DNA from: Alistipes sp.
GTDB lineage: Bacteria > Bacteroidota > Bacteroidia > Bacteroidales > Rikenellaceae
Assembly (NCBI GenBank): GCA_017531305.1
Contig: JAFXLG010000009.1
Span: forward strand, 1-64,000
DNA: 64,000 bases
Reading direction: 5' to 3'
In this document: positions 35,602 through 45,150 of the stretch, one piece after another
Layout: the number at the start of each line of letters is the position of its first letter
How positions within the stretch are numbered: the stretch's first letter is position 1
The notes under the pieces: generated by a model
The model's input: only the letters and a program-made list of their open reading frames with translations
What the model was told of the DNA's origin: nothing
Database searches by the model: none
Position numbers and translations under genes: made by a program

Positions 35602-37098
35602 CTATGATATTTTAGATATAGCATCGATAAATGACTCAACCGAAGCTGTTACAATATCGGTATTTGCTCCGAAGCCGTGATACATCTTGCCCTTGTGTGA
35701 TATCTGCATATGCACCTTACCCAAATCATCGCTACCACGTGTGATTGCCTGAATCAGGAACTCCTCGATATGTACTCTGCGTTTGGTGATGTTCTTCACA
35801 GCGTTGATTGCCGCATCGACAGGACCGTTTCCGCAAGCAGTCTCGGTGAATGTGTCACCATCGAAACTGATCTGAACGGTAGCAGTAGGGATTGTTGATT
35901 TACCGCAGACAATCTGCAAGCCTGTGAGTTGGATACTCATGCGGCGATGCGATGCGGCTGTACCGATCAGCACCTCCAAATCGCGGGTTGTAACCATCTT
36001 CTTCTTATCTGCCAACTCCAGAAAACGCTGATATATCTCATCCAACGCCTCATTGTCTGGATTGTAGCCGATCTCTGCCAAGTGGTGCTTCAGTGCTGCA
36101 CGACCGCTGCGAGCCGTAAGAACAATGCTTGACTGATCTACACCAACATCCTCAGGGTCGATAATCTCATAAGTCTCTCGGCTCTTCAAAACACCATCTT
36201 GATGGATGCCCGAAGAGTGTGCAAATGCATTGCGACCTACGATAGCTTTATTAGCCTGCACAGGCATGCGCATCAGATTTGAAACCAACTTACTTGTGTT
36301 TATGATCTGTCGTGAGTCGATGCCTACCTCGAAATCGAGATTGTTATGGCACTTGATAGCCATCACAACCTCCTCCAACGCCGTATTACCAGCTCTTTCT
36401 CCCAAGCCGTTGATTGTAACCTCCACCTGACGCGCTCCGTTCTGCACCGCTGCCAAAGTGTTAGCCGTAGCCATACCCAAGTCGTTGTGGCAGTGGGTAG
36501 AGATTATTGCCTTGTCGATGTTTGGTACGTTGTTCTTAAGATATGCGATCTTGGCTCCATATTCGCTTGGCAAGCAATAACCCGTAGTGTCGGGGATATT
36601 AACCACCGTAGCACCAGCTGCGATTACAGCCTCCACCACGCGAGCCAAGAACTCTTGATCGGTACGACCTGCGTCCTCTGCATAGAACTCCACGTCATCG
36701 ACAAATCGGCGAGCATACTTTACAGCCTCTACAGCCTGCTCCATGACACTCTCAGGTGTCATACGTAGCTTCTCGTAGATATGGTAAGTCGAGGTGCCGA
36801 TACCTGTATGTATTCGACCTCGTTTGGCGAACTGGAGTGACTGTGCTGCCACATCAATATCCTTCTTTACGGCTCTTGTCAGGGCGCAAATCGTAGGATT
36901 GCTCACAGCCTTAGAGATCTCCACCACCGAATTGAAGTCCCCCGGACTTGAGATAGGAAATCCCGCTTCGATGATATCCACGCCCAACTTTTCCAACTGG
37001 CGTGCCACCTCAATCTTCTCGATAGTGTTGAGCTGACAACCAGGGACCTGCTCTGCATCGCGTAGCGTGGTGTCAAAAATATATACTTTTTCGCTCAT
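35602..37098 (-). CDS. leuA: 2-isopropylmalate synthase
   Basis: Condenses acetyl-CoA with 2-oxoisovalerate, the committed step to leucine. The 498 residues include the HMGL-like TIM barrel ([14 protein letters not shown] at the N-terminus, [16 protein letters not shown] with metal-binding His residues, [17 protein letters not shown]) and the C-terminal LeuA allosteric domain (about residues 370-498), where leucine normally gives feedback inhibition. It follows ilvC after a 70-nt gap that carries a perfect 9-bp hairpin, the largest gap inside the operon. Confidence 0.96.
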   Translation of the reverse strand: MSEKVYIFDTTLRDAEQVPGCQLNTIEKIEVARQLEKLGVDIIEAGFPISSPGDFNSVVEISKAVSNPTICALTRAVKKDIDVAAQSLQFAKRGRIHTGIGTSTYHIYEKLRMTPESVMEQAVEAVKYARRFVDDVEFYAEDAGRTDQEFLARVVEAVIAAGATVVNIPDTTGYCLPSEYGAKIAYLKNNVPNIDKAIISTHCHNDLGMATANTLAAVQNGARQVEVTINGLGERAGNTALEEVVMAIKCHNNLDFEVGIDSRQIINTSKLVSNLMRMPVQANKAIVGRNAFAHSSGIHQDGVLKSRETYEIIDPEDVGVDQSSIVLTARSGRAALKHHLAEIGYNPDNEALDEIYQRFLELADKKKMVTTRDLEVLIGTAASHRRMSIQLTGLQIVCGKSTIPTATVQISFDGDTFTETACGNGPVDAAINAVKNITKRRVHIEEFLIQAITRGSDDLGKVHMQISHKGKMYHGFGANTDIVTASVESFIDAISKIS

Positions 37099-37118
37099 AT
37101 ATTGAGTGTTGTATAGAT

Positions 37119-37150
37119 CCCAGATCGAGCCATTCAGAACCCGATCTGGG
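37119..37150 (-). other. Hairpin between ilvC and leuA
   Basis: CCCAGATCG (37119-37127) pairs perfectly with CGATCTGGG (37142-37150), 14-nt loop. On the minus strand it lies 20 nt before the leuA ATG and has no T-run, so it is not an ordinary terminator. It could be an RNA processing or stability element separating the ilv and leu halves, or a protein-binding palindrome. Confidence 0.6.
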
Positions 37151-37168
37151 TGAGTTAACGCTAAAATT

Positions 37169-38215
37169 TTAGTTATTCTCTGGGCGGAGCTTGCGAACTA
37201 CTGCACCAGCCTGCCACATCTCAGTCTCGCGCATCTCCTTGAGCTCCTCCTCCAACTTCTGACGGTAGTCAGGCTGAGAGTTGGTGTCGATACTGCGCTG
37301 AGCCTCGTTGCCACATGCTACCTCGCTATACAAATCCTCGAATACAGGCATTGTAGCATCGCGGAACTTCTTCCACCAATCGAGCGCACCACGCTGAGCT
37401 GTTGTAGAGCAGTTGGCATACATCCAGTCCATACCATTCTCGGCGATGAGTGGCATCAAGCTCTGTGAAAGCTCCTCGACTGTCTCGTTGAATGCCTCAG
37501 ATGGAGTGTGACCATTCTTACGCAATACCTCATACTGAGCTGCGAAAATACCCTGAATAGCTCCCATCAAAGTACCGCGTTCACCTGTCAAGTCAGAGTA
37601 AACCTCGCGCTTGAATGTAGTTTCGAACAAGTAGCCAGAGCCAACACCGATACCGAGAGCGATTACTCGATCCCAAGCCTTACCAGTTGCATCCTGGAAA
37701 ATTGCGTAGCTTGAGTTCAAGCCTCTGCCCTGCAAGAACATACGGCGAAGTGATGTACCAGAACCCTTTGGAGCAACCAAGATAACATCTACATCTGCTG
37801 GTGGAATGATGCCTGTGCGCTCTTTGTATGTGATACCAAAACCATGTGAGAAATAGAGAGCCTTACCTGGTGTAAGGTGCTTCTTGATCTGTGGCCATAC
37901 AGAGATCTGTCCTGCGTCAGAGAGCAGATACTCGATGATTGTAGCCTTCTGAGCAGCCTCCTCGATCTCGAAGAGGTTTTCGCCCTCAACCCAACCGTCT
38001 GCAAGAGCCTTGTCCCAGCTCTTAGACCCTTTACGCTGACCAACGATTACGTTGAAACCATTATCTCTGAGGTTAAGTGACTGACCAGGACCCTGTACAC
38101 CATAACCTATAATTGCAATTGTCTCATCCTTCAATGTCTCCAAAGCCTTTGCCAATGGATACTCCTCACGTGTTACGACATTCTCCTCAACGCCGCCAAA
38201 ATTCATCTTTGCCAT
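37169..38215 (-). CDS. ilvC: Ketol-acid reductoisomerase
   Basis: Isomerises and reduces acetolactate and acetohydroxybutyrate in valine and isoleucine synthesis. The 348 residues carry the nucleotide-binding [20 protein letters not shown] loop followed by GQRKGSKSW, whose Arg and Ser residues usually indicate NADPH preference. The C-terminal domain has the metal-binding [16 protein letters not shown] (Asp and Glu) and ends in the family's KLRPEN motif. The gap from ilvN is 55 nt. Confidence 0.95.
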   Translation of the reverse strand: MAKMNFGGVEENVVTREEYPLAKALETLKDETIAIIGYGVQGPGQSLNLRDNGFNVIVGQRKGSKSWDKALADGWVEGENLFEIEEAAQKATIIEYLLSDAGQISVWPQIKKHLTPGKALYFSHGFGITYKERTGIIPPADVDVILVAPKGSGTSLRRMFLQGRGLNSSYAIFQDATGKAWDRVIALGIGVGSGYLFETTFKREVYSDLTGERGTLMGAIQGIFAAQYEVLRKNGHTPSEAFNETVEELSQSLMPLIAENGMDWMYANCSTTAQRGALDWWKKFRDATMPVFEDLYSEVACGNEAQRSIDTNSQPDYRQKLEEELKEMRETEMWQAGAVVRKLRPENN

Positions 38216-38270
38216 AATTTTAAAAGTTTTATAGTTTTACTTATTTTATATCAAATTTGTCTCTTGTGTT

Positions 38271-38813
38271 CTATATCTGGTTGTTTTCCATCATGCGCTT
38301 TTGCTTCTCGTTCACATAGCTTAGATATTCATCCAATAACTCTCGTTTGGATTTGATAATAGCGATCTGTCCCGAACAAACGAATTGGTAAATGCCGTAA
38401 GGCTTAAGCATGTGATAAAGATCGACAATCTCCTCGCGATGACCAGTCTTCTCCAATACTATGTAATCATCATGTATATCGAGGATTCTTACGTTGTGTT
38501 TTCTGACCAGCTCCTCCACATTGCGGCTGCGTTGCACCTTGTAGAGTGCCAGCTCCTGTAAAACCACCTCGCTTGGCGAGTAGCAAAATGCCTTCAAAAC
38601 GTCAACCTTCTTTTCGATCTGCTTCACCAAGTTGGCAACCTTTTCGGGATCGTTCTTTACCATGATGGTATGTTTGTAGATACCCTTAATAGCCGACTCC
38701 GATGCAGTGATAGACTCGATATTGATATTACGCTGGGTAAAAACCGTAGTAATCTGACTCAACAGACCTACCGTATTCTCCGAAAATATAGTTATGATAA
38801 ACTCTTTCTCCAT
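38271..38813 (-). CDS. ilvN: Acetolactate synthase small (regulatory) subunit
   Basis: Regulatory partner of IlvB. The 180 residues begin with an ACT domain (EFIITIFSENTVGLLSQITTVFTQRNINIESITASES, about residues 4-40), the usual valine-sensing site, followed by a second ALS_ss C-terminal domain. The start lies 19 nt after the ilvB stop, which favours matched synthesis of the two subunits. Confidence 0.94.
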   Translation of the reverse strand: MEKEFIITIFSENTVGLLSQITTVFTQRNINIESITASESAIKGIYKHTIMVKNDPEKVANLVKQIEKKVDVLKAFCYSPSEVVLQELALYKVQRSRNVEELVRKHNVRILDIHDDYIVLEKTGHREEIVDLYHMLKPYGIYQFVCSGQIAIIKSKRELLDEYLSYVNEKQKRMMENNQI

Positions 38814-38832
38814 CTCTTTTTACATTGAAAAT

Positions 38833-40566
38833 TTACTCCAAACGTATATCTGTTACAGGCGCACCTGCTGGTACCATAGGGAATACATTCTCTTCGCGCT
38901 GTAATCTGACCTCCAAAAGGAATGCCCCTTCGCTCTGATGCATCTCTTTTACAGCACTCTCCAACTCCTCGTGTTTCTCAACCAATCTATAAGGAATATG
39001 GTTAGCTTTGGCTATAAGCTCGAAATCGGGATTTGTAAGCTCCGTAAACGAGTACCGTTTGTCATAGAAGAGCTCTTGCCATTGTCTTACCATACCTAAG
39101 AATCCGTTGTTCATCAGCACGATCTTTACGCCCACTTCCGATTGGTATATAGTCCCCAACTCCTGCAAGGTCATCTGTAAACCACCATCTCCGACAAATA
39201 GACAAACATCTCTTTCTGGAGAGCCTATCTTAGCTCCGATGGCTGCTGGCAGACCAAAGCCCATTGTACCCAAACCACCCGATGTGATTATACTACGGCT
39301 CTGTTTGAAGCGGAAATAACGCGAAGCAAACATTTGCTGCTGACCTACGTCAGTGACAAGTATCGCATCATCAAACTCGTTGGATACAGCATCCACGACC
39401 TCTCCCATCCTCAGATGTGGACCTCGGCGGGCAATAGCAGGCTCGATGATATCCTCTCGCTCAATGTTGTAGCATACCTTAAACTCGTTGAGCCATTCGG
39501 TGTGATCTTTTTGAGAGATATGCTTTGTGATCAAAGGTAGCGTCTGCTTTACATCTCCCAATACAGGGACATCGGCATAAACTATCTTGTTTATCTCGGC
39601 TGGATCAATCTCCAGATGTATCACTTTGGCATTGATGCCGAAGTTGGAAGGATCGCCCGTAACGCGGTCATCGAAACGCATTCCAATCGCAATCAGTAGG
39701 TCACAATCTCTATTCTTGATATTTGGACCATAATTGCCGTGCATGCCGAGCATACCCACATATTGAGGGTGGTCGCTGGGTAAAGCCGACAACCCGAGTA
39801 GGGTAGATGCCGCAGGGATACCACTCTTCTCCAAAAACTCCTTAAGTTCCTGCTCTGCACCACCCAAAATCACGCCTTGACCAATGAGTGCCATAGGCTT
39901 GCGGGAAAGGTTGATCAATCTCACCGCCTCCATAATCTGGTCATTGTCCACATCGGCATAGGGTTGGTAGCTACGGATAAACTTAATGGGATTATATTCA
40001 AAATCGGTAAATCCAGTCTGCGCATCCTTAGTTATGTCGATTACTACAGGTCCTGGACGTCCCGTAGATGCAATATAGAATGCTTTGGCTATGGCTGCAG
40101 GGATATCCTCAGCACGCTTTACCTGACAATTCCATTTGGTTACCGATTGAGTGATCTCAATAAAATTGATCTCTTGAAAAGCATCTGTTCCCAAAGTCTT
40201 AGATGCCACCTGACCGCTAATTAGCACTATAGGCGTTGAGTCGAGCAACGCGTCAGCCAATCCTGTCACAGTATTGGTAGCTCCAGGACCCGATGTTACG
40301 ATGCAGACTCCCGTACGACCTGTTGCACGAGCGTAACCCTGAGCTGCGTGTATGGCGCATTGCTCGTGGCGTACCAAGATGTGATTTATCTTGTCGCGGT
40401 AGTCGTATAATGCGTTATATACAGGGATAATGGCACCACCAGGATATCCAAAAATGGTCTCCACACCTTCGGCAAGGAATGAGCGCATTACGGCTTCTGA
40501 ACCGCTGATGCGGGGAAGTTCCTTTTTCGGGCTTGGGGTTGTATCTGTATGAAAACTTGATTTCAT
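38833..40566 (-). CDS. ilvB: Acetolactate synthase large (catalytic) subunit
   Basis: Thiamine-diphosphate enzyme that makes acetolactate or acetohydroxybutyrate from pyruvate. The 577 residues contain IFGYPGGAIIPVYNALYD with the invariant ThDP-activating Glu in RHEQCAIHAAQGYARATG, the central FAD-binding domain, and the C-terminal VGDGGLQMTLQELGTI...NNGFLGMVRQWQ region that binds ThDP and Mg2+ (GDG and NNG). It resembles other acetohydroxyacid synthases rather than catabolic FAD-free ones. Confidence 0.96.
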   Translation of the reverse strand: MKSSFHTDTTPSPKKELPRISGSEAVMRSFLAEGVETIFGYPGGAIIPVYNALYDYRDKINHILVRHEQCAIHAAQGYARATGRTGVCIVTSGPGATNTVTGLADALLDSTPIVLISGQVASKTLGTDAFQEINFIEITQSVTKWNCQVKRAEDIPAAIAKAFYIASTGRPGPVVIDITKDAQTGFTDFEYNPIKFIRSYQPYADVDNDQIMEAVRLINLSRKPMALIGQGVILGGAEQELKEFLEKSGIPAASTLLGLSALPSDHPQYVGMLGMHGNYGPNIKNRDCDLLIAIGMRFDDRVTGDPSNFGINAKVIHLEIDPAEINKIVYADVPVLGDVKQTLPLITKHISQKDHTEWLNEFKVCYNIEREDIIEPAIARRGPHLRMGEVVDAVSNEFDDAILVTDVGQQQMFASRYFRFKQSRSIITSGGLGTMGFGLPAAIGAKIGSPERDVCLFVGDGGLQMTLQELGTIYQSEVGVKIVLMNNGFLGMVRQWQELFYDKRYSFTELTNPDFELIAKANHIPYRLVEKHEELESAVKEMHQSEGAFLLEVRLQREENVFPMVPAGAPVTDIRLE

Positions 40567-40615
40567 TGTTTGGGTTTATAATTACCTTAGTTTCTCTCTT
40601 AAAGTTTAATCTTGC

Positions 40616-42439
40616 TTAAAGCTCCTCTGGTACAATTCTTACTGCTCCCTGGTCGGCAGAGCTTACCAGCAATGAGTATGCTTTAAGGGATTGTGGAATA
40701 ACTCTCTCTCTGAGTTTTGGACGGTGGATCTTCCAAGCCTCCATTCTTCTCTGAAGCTCTTCGTCAGAGATTCTTAGGTTGATCGAGCGAGTTGTGATAT
40801 CAATATCAATCATATCGCCATCTTCGATTATACCGATCTCGCCTCCCGAAGCTGCCTCGGGTGACACATGACCTATGGATAGACCTGAAGTACCTCCCGA
40901 AAAACGTCCATCGGTAATCAATGCGCAATCCTTGTCCAGATGTTTTGATTTGAGATATGATGTGGGGTAGAGCATCTCCTGCATACCAGGACCACCCTTA
41001 GGACCTTCGTAGCGGATTACCACCACATCACCCTTGACAACCTCTCCCGAGAGAATCCCATTCATCGCCTGCTCCTGAGACTCATATACTCTTGCCTTGC
41101 CACTGAATTGCATCAGCTCCGCACTTACGCCTGCTGTCTTAACGATACAACCCTTGCGAGCAATGTTTCCAAAGAGTACGGCAAGACCTCCATCTCTAAA
41201 ATAGGCGTGATCCATGTCACGGATGCAACCCTCGGCGTGATCCTCATCCATCTGCTTGTAATAAGTTGCCTGTGAACCGAGAACTCTATTATAGCGATTG
41301 GCTGGTGCACTGAGGTATATATTGCGAGCCTCTTCAGAGAAATCCTCCGATCCGTAATAATACTTTTGCAGCGTGTCAGCGAGTGAAGGCGAATCAATAC
41401 GTTTGGTTGTAGTGTCGATCAGACCGTTCTTAGCAAGCTCACCCATGATACCCATGATTCCACCTGCGCGATTTACATCCTGCACATGATAATGACCATT
41501 TGGTGCGACCTTGCATAAAACAGGGATATTGCGTGAAAGACGGTCAATATCCTCCATCTTGAAATCTACGCCCGCTTCGTGTGCAATAGCCAAAAGATGT
41601 AAAACCGTATTGGTTGATCCGCCCATAGCAATATCGAGTGACATGGCATTCTCAAATGCCGCCTTGGTCGCTATCGAACGAGGCAAAACAGAGTCATCTC
41701 CCTCGAAATAATAACGCTTGGCAATATCGACAATCAGCTTTGCAGCCTTAGTGAAGAGAGCCTTGCGATTTTCGTGTGTAGCAACGATTGTTCCGTTACC
41801 GGGTAGAGCCATACCCAAAGCCTCGTTGAGACAGTTCATCGAATTGGCGGTGAACATACCCGAACATGAGCCACAACCAGGGCAAGCCGAAGCCTCAATC
41901 TCATCAGCCTCCTCATCGGTACACTTCTCATCTGCCGACAAGACCATTGCATCAATCAGGTCTGCTCCTCTGCCATGATAGTTTCCTGCCTCCATTGGAC
42001 CTCCCGAAACAAATACGGTAGGGATATTGAGTCGCATTGAAGCCATCAACATTCCGGGGGTGATCTTGTCGCAGTTGCTTATACATACCAGCGCATCCAC
42101 CTTGTGGGCGTTAGCCATATACTCAACGCTGTCGGCAATGATGTCTCGCGAAGGGAGTGAATACAACATTCCGTCATGACCCATCGCTATACCATCATCT
42201 ATGGCTATTGTGTTGAACTCCGCTGCAAAGCATCCCTCTGCTTCGATGATTGATTTTACGTATTGTCCTATCTCATGCAGATGCACATGACCTGGAACCA
42301 TCTGTGTAAATGAGTTGGCGATGCCGATTACGGGCATTCTCATCTGCTCCTTGGTCATACCATTTGCTCTCCAAAGGCTTCTTGCTCCAGCCATTCTACG
42401 ACCTACGGTAGTGATGGCACTTCTTAGTTGGTGTTTCAT
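40616..42439 (-). CDS. ilvD: Dihydroxy-acid dehydratase
   Basis: Dehydrates dihydroxy-isovalerate and -methylvalerate, an Fe-S enzyme of valine and isoleucine synthesis. The 607 residues show [13 protein letters not shown] and [15 protein letters not shown], which carry cluster-binding Cys and the carbamylated-Lys region, [10 protein letters not shown], and the C-terminal [20 protein letters not shown] motif. The length fits the longer family form. It is the first structural gene of the operon, about 25 nt after a terminator-like hairpin preceded by a leader peptide; see the attenuator entry. Confidence 0.96.
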   Translation of the reverse strand: MKHQLRSAITTVGRRMAGARSLWRANGMTKEQMRMPVIGIANSFTQMVPGHVHLHEIGQYVKSIIEAEGCFAAEFNTIAIDDGIAMGHDGMLYSLPSRDIIADSVEYMANAHKVDALVCISNCDKITPGMLMASMRLNIPTVFVSGGPMEAGNYHGRGADLIDAMVLSADEKCTDEEADEIEASACPGCGSCSGMFTANSMNCLNEALGMALPGNGTIVATHENRKALFTKAAKLIVDIAKRYYFEGDDSVLPRSIATKAAFENAMSLDIAMGGSTNTVLHLLAIAHEAGVDFKMEDIDRLSRNIPVLCKVAPNGHYHVQDVNRAGGIMGIMGELAKNGLIDTTTKRIDSPSLADTLQKYYYGSEDFSEEARNIYLSAPANRYNRVLGSQATYYKQMDEDHAEGCIRDMDHAYFRDGGLAVLFGNIARKGCIVKTAGVSAELMQFSGKARVYESQEQAMNGILSGEVVKGDVVVIRYEGPKGGPGMQEMLYPTSYLKSKHLDKDCALITDGRFSGGTSGLSIGHVSPEAASGGEIGIIEDGDMIDIDITTRSINLRISDEELQRRMEAWKIHRPKLRERVIPQSLKAYSLLVSSADQGAVRIVPEEL

Positions 42440-42464
42440 CCTAAACTATAGTTTGGTTATTTCA

Positions 42465-42535
42465 AAGAGCCTCTCTCCATCGTGGGAGAAAGGCTCTTAT
42501 ATCACTTTGATTCGTATATATATGACCCTCCTCCC
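42465..42535 (-). promoter_or_regulatory. Attenuator with alternative antiterminator and terminator hairpins before ilvD
   Basis: On the minus strand the terminator hairpin is AAGAGCCTTTCTCC (42498 to 42485) with GGAGAGAGGCTCTT (42478 to 42465): 14 bp with one G-U and a 6-nt loop. Its U-tract is short (UUU then GAAAU), a weakness. The segment GGGAGGAGGG (42535 to 42526), directly after the leader-peptide stop, can instead pair over 10 bp (two G-U) with CCTTTCTCCC (42493 to 42484), the 5' arm and loop edge of the terminator. The two structures exclude each other. Part of the leader coding region (TTCTCTT, 42553 to 42547) could in turn sequester AGGAGGG. Confidence 0.75.
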
Positions 42536-42536
42536 G

Positions 42537-42599
42537 TTATCTGAGCAAGAGAACGAGTGATAGGCTAATAATATACAAACCGAAAAATGTCATATTCAT
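42537..42599 (-). CDS. ilv operon leader peptide
   Basis: A 20-codon frame reading MNMTFFGLYIISLSLVLLLR and then TAA. Nine of 20 residues are branched-chain: six Leu, two Ile and one Val, with IleIle at positions 10-11 and Leu-Val-Leu-Leu-Leu at 15-19. It starts about 55 nt after the predicted transcription start and ends 1 nt before the antiterminator strand. This is the expected layout of an attenuation leader: ribosomes slowed at Ile, Val or Leu codons would free the following GGGAGGAGGG segment. There is no obvious Shine-Dalgarno, as is normal in this phylum. The composition and position could arise by chance only with low probability; translation is unproven. Confidence 0.75.
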   Translation of the reverse strand: MNMTFFGLYIISLSLVLLLR

Positions 42600-42905
42600 C
42601 TAATTTTTGCTCTACAACCGCAAATAATTATCCTCGGCGGTAGATCTTATTTTCTATAGTGCAAAATTAATTATAAAAATTATTAAAAACAATATTCTCT
42701 CCCACTTTTTTGCATATAAAACCGACTATTATTGATCTTGTTTTACTTAAAAAGATGAAAATCAATACCTATTAATATGTAATATGCTGGATAATTATTC
42801 ATGGTGCTATGCAGCGAAACTGTAATGTTTTGCGACAATGTCGTTGCGAAATAAGTCTAAAAACCTGGATTTTATTGCTTTTTTAACCTAATAAAACTTA
42901 TTTGG
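42600..42905. other. Intergenic region upstream of the ilv leader
   Basis: These 306 AT-rich bases contain the ilv promoter and, from about 42700 to 42905, no recognisable gene. A short imperfect inverted repeat (TTTTGCGACA / TGTCGTTGCGAAA, about 42829-42851) is the only structure noticed there; its meaning is unclear. Confidence 0.5.
42662..42692 (-). promoter_or_regulatory. Promoter of the ilv-leu operon
   Basis: Minus strand: TTG (42690-42692), a 20-nt spacer and TAATTTTG (42662-42669). The leader RNA to ilvD would be about 215 nt and contains the leader peptide and attenuator. Confidence 0.7.
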
Positions 42906-43874
42906 TTACAAATTGTAACTATCAGATTTTATGCTTTTATTTTCTCTCAGATTCTTATCGTGTTTTCTTTTTGACTCTTTGTTTTCGTGATGTTTTGTCT
43001 CTTTTTTATGATCGTTTTCACCCTTCAAAGGTGTGATAATATATCCACCCTCGATTTTTTCTCTTGAGATTTTATGATTTTGCTCCAGATTGCCGATTAT
43101 CTGAGTCGCTTGCTCCGAGTCTATGTTGAATGCAATCTCGATCTCGATGGGGAACACTCGTTCGTAATGTCTTATGAAATCCAACACGTTTGCCATTGAA
43201 GCTCCCACCCTTCGAGCCTTGATCTTTTCGCAAGAGAGCTTGGATATTATCGCCTGCATTGTCGAGAAGTTCTGGTAACCTCGTAAAAACACTTTGGTCT
43301 CATCGTTTCGGATGATGTAGGATGGGAATCCCGTAATGCCATTGCGCTTGCACTTCATCCTATCCTGCATAAAATCGGCTTGTGCGCTGCCCGTGGTGTA
43401 TTCATCTATAAACTTTGCTGCGCAATAACCTACTTGGGCAGCCTCTTTGATGAGTATGTCGATCTGCGAAGTGCGCTTGCCTTCGATAAATGTTGCCTCG
43501 CGGATTCGCCTGAGAAACTTTTTTGCCTTTTGCGGATCTAATCTTTTGGCGGCTTCATAAGCTGTGTTTTGTGGAAAACTTGACGGATAACGCTCCGAAA
43601 AGAGCATCATCCCATCGGTTACCACAGGCATGCCGTGGCGTAGTGAAGCTGCTCTCCAATTCTCAGCAAAAATTTCGTTTGAACGGCGTATGATCTCAAG
43701 TTTAGAGCCTTTCAGATCGTAAAGCGATGATATATCCTCGACAAGTCCTCCCATGACATATTCGATACGTATCTTCTCGGCGTATAGATACTCCAAGGCT
43801 CTCATTACTGCGTCATTACCCCATGACCAGACACATATAGGATCGGTAAATTGGTAAATTGTGATTCTCTCCAT
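42906..43874 (-). CDS. DsbA-like thioredoxin-fold protein with a single active-site Cys and a possible winged-helix C-terminus
   Basis: A protein of about 322 residues. The N-terminal part (about residues 1-210) looks like the DsbA/FrnE/YjbH-type thioredoxin fold: ITIYQFTDPICVWSWGND near the start and the cis-Pro region GITGFPSYII. The active-site pair is C-V-W-S (Cys14, Ser17), so it is not a classical dithiol oxidase. A segment of about 60 residues follows (VLDFIRHYERVFPIEIE through GGYIITPLK) that reads like a winged helix, then a very basic Lys/His/Glu-rich tail. No signal peptide is seen, so a cytoplasmic role is likely. ATG 43874 fits the fold; an upstream ATG at 43916 adds 14 residues. 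Confidence 0.65.
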   Translation of the reverse strand: MERITIYQFTDPICVWSWGNDAVMRALEYLYAEKIRIEYVMGGLVEDISSLYDLKGSKLEIIRRSNEIFAENWRAASLRHGMPVVTDGMMLFSERYPSSFPQNTAYEAAKRLDPQKAKKFLRRIREATFIEGKRTSQIDILIKEAAQVGYCAAKFIDEYTTGSAQADFMQDRMKCKRNGITGFPSYIIRNDETKVFLRGYQNFSTMQAIISKLSCEKIKARRVGASMANVLDFIRHYERVFPIEIEIAFNIDSEQATQIIGNLEQNHKISREKIEGGYIITPLKGENDHKKETKHHENKESKRKHDKNLRENKSIKSDSYNL

Positions 43875-43981
43875 TGGCTTTGCGTTTTTCAGCAGCTGAT
43901 GCAAAATGCAGACCAAGCAACAATCTGTTTTGTGTAAATAATATGAAGCGCGGGATCATAAAAAGGTCTATATGTTTTCTG

Positions 43982-44003
43982 AATTACACAAAATTTTGTA
44001 ATT
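43982..44003. promoter_or_regulatory. Palindrome upstream of the DUF2148 gene
   Basis: AATTAC (43982-43987) and GTAATT (43998-44003) flank ACAAAATTTT, giving a largely symmetric AT-rich element about 25 nt before the start. It could be an operator in the space shared with the divergent DsbA-like gene. No regulator is encoded nearby. Confidence 0.35.
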
Positions 44004-44027
44004 TTAACCCAAAATTTACTATTAATT

Positions 44028-44591
44028 ATGATATATAACGAGAGAGATATTCGTAGCCAGTCGGTTAGAGATTTGGCAGAGGCTATTTTGGTGGCAGCAC
44101 GAACAGCCCCCAAAGCCAAGGGTAGAGATTTGGTTGAGATTGCCATGATTACAGATGGAGATATCGAGCGTCTGTCTGAGACCATGTTGCAGATGAGTGC
44201 CGAGTCGGGCATGAAGTTCTTGTTGCGCGATGCGGCAAACATCCTTCAGGCGGAGGCTATTATCATCGTAGGCATCCAGTCGGAGGGTTCTGAGTGCGGT
44301 CTTAATTGCGGTTATTGCGGTTATAAGGGAAGTGCCGAGAAGCCTGCGTGTGCGCCATGTGTGATGAATGGTGTGGATGTGGGTATTGCCATAGGTGCTG
44401 CTTGTTCCAAGATTGCGGATTACCGTCTCGATTCGCGAGTGCTGTTTTCGGCAGGTTGGGCAGCTAAACGCTTGGAGATTTTGGGTGAGGGCGTAGATTG
44501 TGTATTTGCCATTCCACTCAGCTCAGCTTCGAAGAATCCATTCTTTGACCGTAAATCGCCTCGTAAGCCTGAGCCACAGCCAGCGCAATAG
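44028..44591 (+). CDS. DUF2148 ferredoxin-domain protein
   Basis: A 187-residue protein of the DUF2148 (COG4739) family, small Cys-rich proteins of anaerobes whose function is unknown. The conserved block is GSECGLNCGYCGYKG followed by CAPCVMNGVDVGIAIGAACSKIADYRLDSRVLFSAGWAAKRL, giving several Cys that probably bind an Fe-S cluster. The upstream half carries RSQSVRDLAEAILVAARTAPKAKG, a conserved helix. It is 40 nt before luxS on the same strand and may be co-transcribed with it. Confidence 0.85.
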   Translation: MIYNERDIRSQSVRDLAEAILVAARTAPKAKGRDLVEIAMITDGDIERLSETMLQMSAESGMKFLLRDAANILQAEAIIIVGIQSEGSECGLNCGYCGYKGSAEKPACAPCVMNGVDVGIAIGAACSKIADYRLDSRVLFSAGWAAKRLEILGEGVDCVFAIPLSSASKNPFFDRKSPRKPEPQPAQ

Positions 44592-44631
44592 GTATTTTTC
44601 TGATTTGTTGATAATCAAAGTGTTTTAAATA

Positions 44632-45150
44632 ATGGAGAGTAAAAAATCGGTGGTTTCATCTTTTGACGTTGACCACATCACATTAAGAGAGGGTTTGTAC
44701 CTTCGTTCTGTATATACAATCAACGATGAGTTGGCTGTTCACTCTTGGGATATGCGTTTTTGCGCCCCTATGGATCACGCACCTCTCGGATCGGGCGAGG
44801 TACATACCATCGAGCATTTGATGGCATATTATCTGCGTTTGGATCCTGTGATTGGTAAGAGTATTGTCTCGTTCTGCCCAATGGGTTGTAAGACAGGTTT
44901 CTACCTCTCTACCATGAATAATGTATCGGCAGAGCAGATTCGTCAGGCTTTGGCACGTGTCTATCAGCAGGCTTTCCCACTCAAGAGCAAGGATGATATT
45001 GTTGGACTCAACGAGGTGCAGTGTGGTAATCCAGGACTCTTTGCTGTGGCTTCTACCAACGAGGCAATGGCTAAATATATGCGATGCTTGTACTCTAAAG
45101 AGGAGGCTGAGGCAGCAGGTATAGGTTCTATCTATAATTACGCTTGGTAA
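44632..45150 (+). CDS. luxS: S-ribosylhomocysteine lyase
   Basis: Cleaves S-ribosylhomocysteine to homocysteine and DPD, the precursor of autoinducer-2. The 172-residue protein has the metal motif HTIEHLMAYYLR (HxxEH) and GCKTGFYL with the catalytic Cys, plus FCPMG just before. Its stop overlaps the start of the following nucleosidase (TAATG), so both steps of S-adenosylhomocysteine recycling are translated together. Signalling by AI-2 is possible but methyl-cycle detoxification is the conservative reading; no AI-2 receptor is visible. Confidence 0.96.
   Translation: MESKKSVVSSFDVDHITLREGLYLRSVYTINDELAVHSWDMRFCAPMDHAPLGSGEVHTIEHLMAYYLRLDPVIGKSIVSFCPMGCKTGFYLSTMNNVSAEQIRQALARVYQQAFPLKSKDDIVGLNEVQCGNPGLFAVASTNEAMAKYMRCLYSKEEAEAAGIGSIYNYAW

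Noticed and set aside
42465..42498. ilv hairpin as the ordinary terminator of an upstream gene
   Set aside because: The nearest upstream gene on that strand ends at 42906, more than 400 bases away, with a consensus promoter and a leader frame in between; an attenuator explains the arrangement better.
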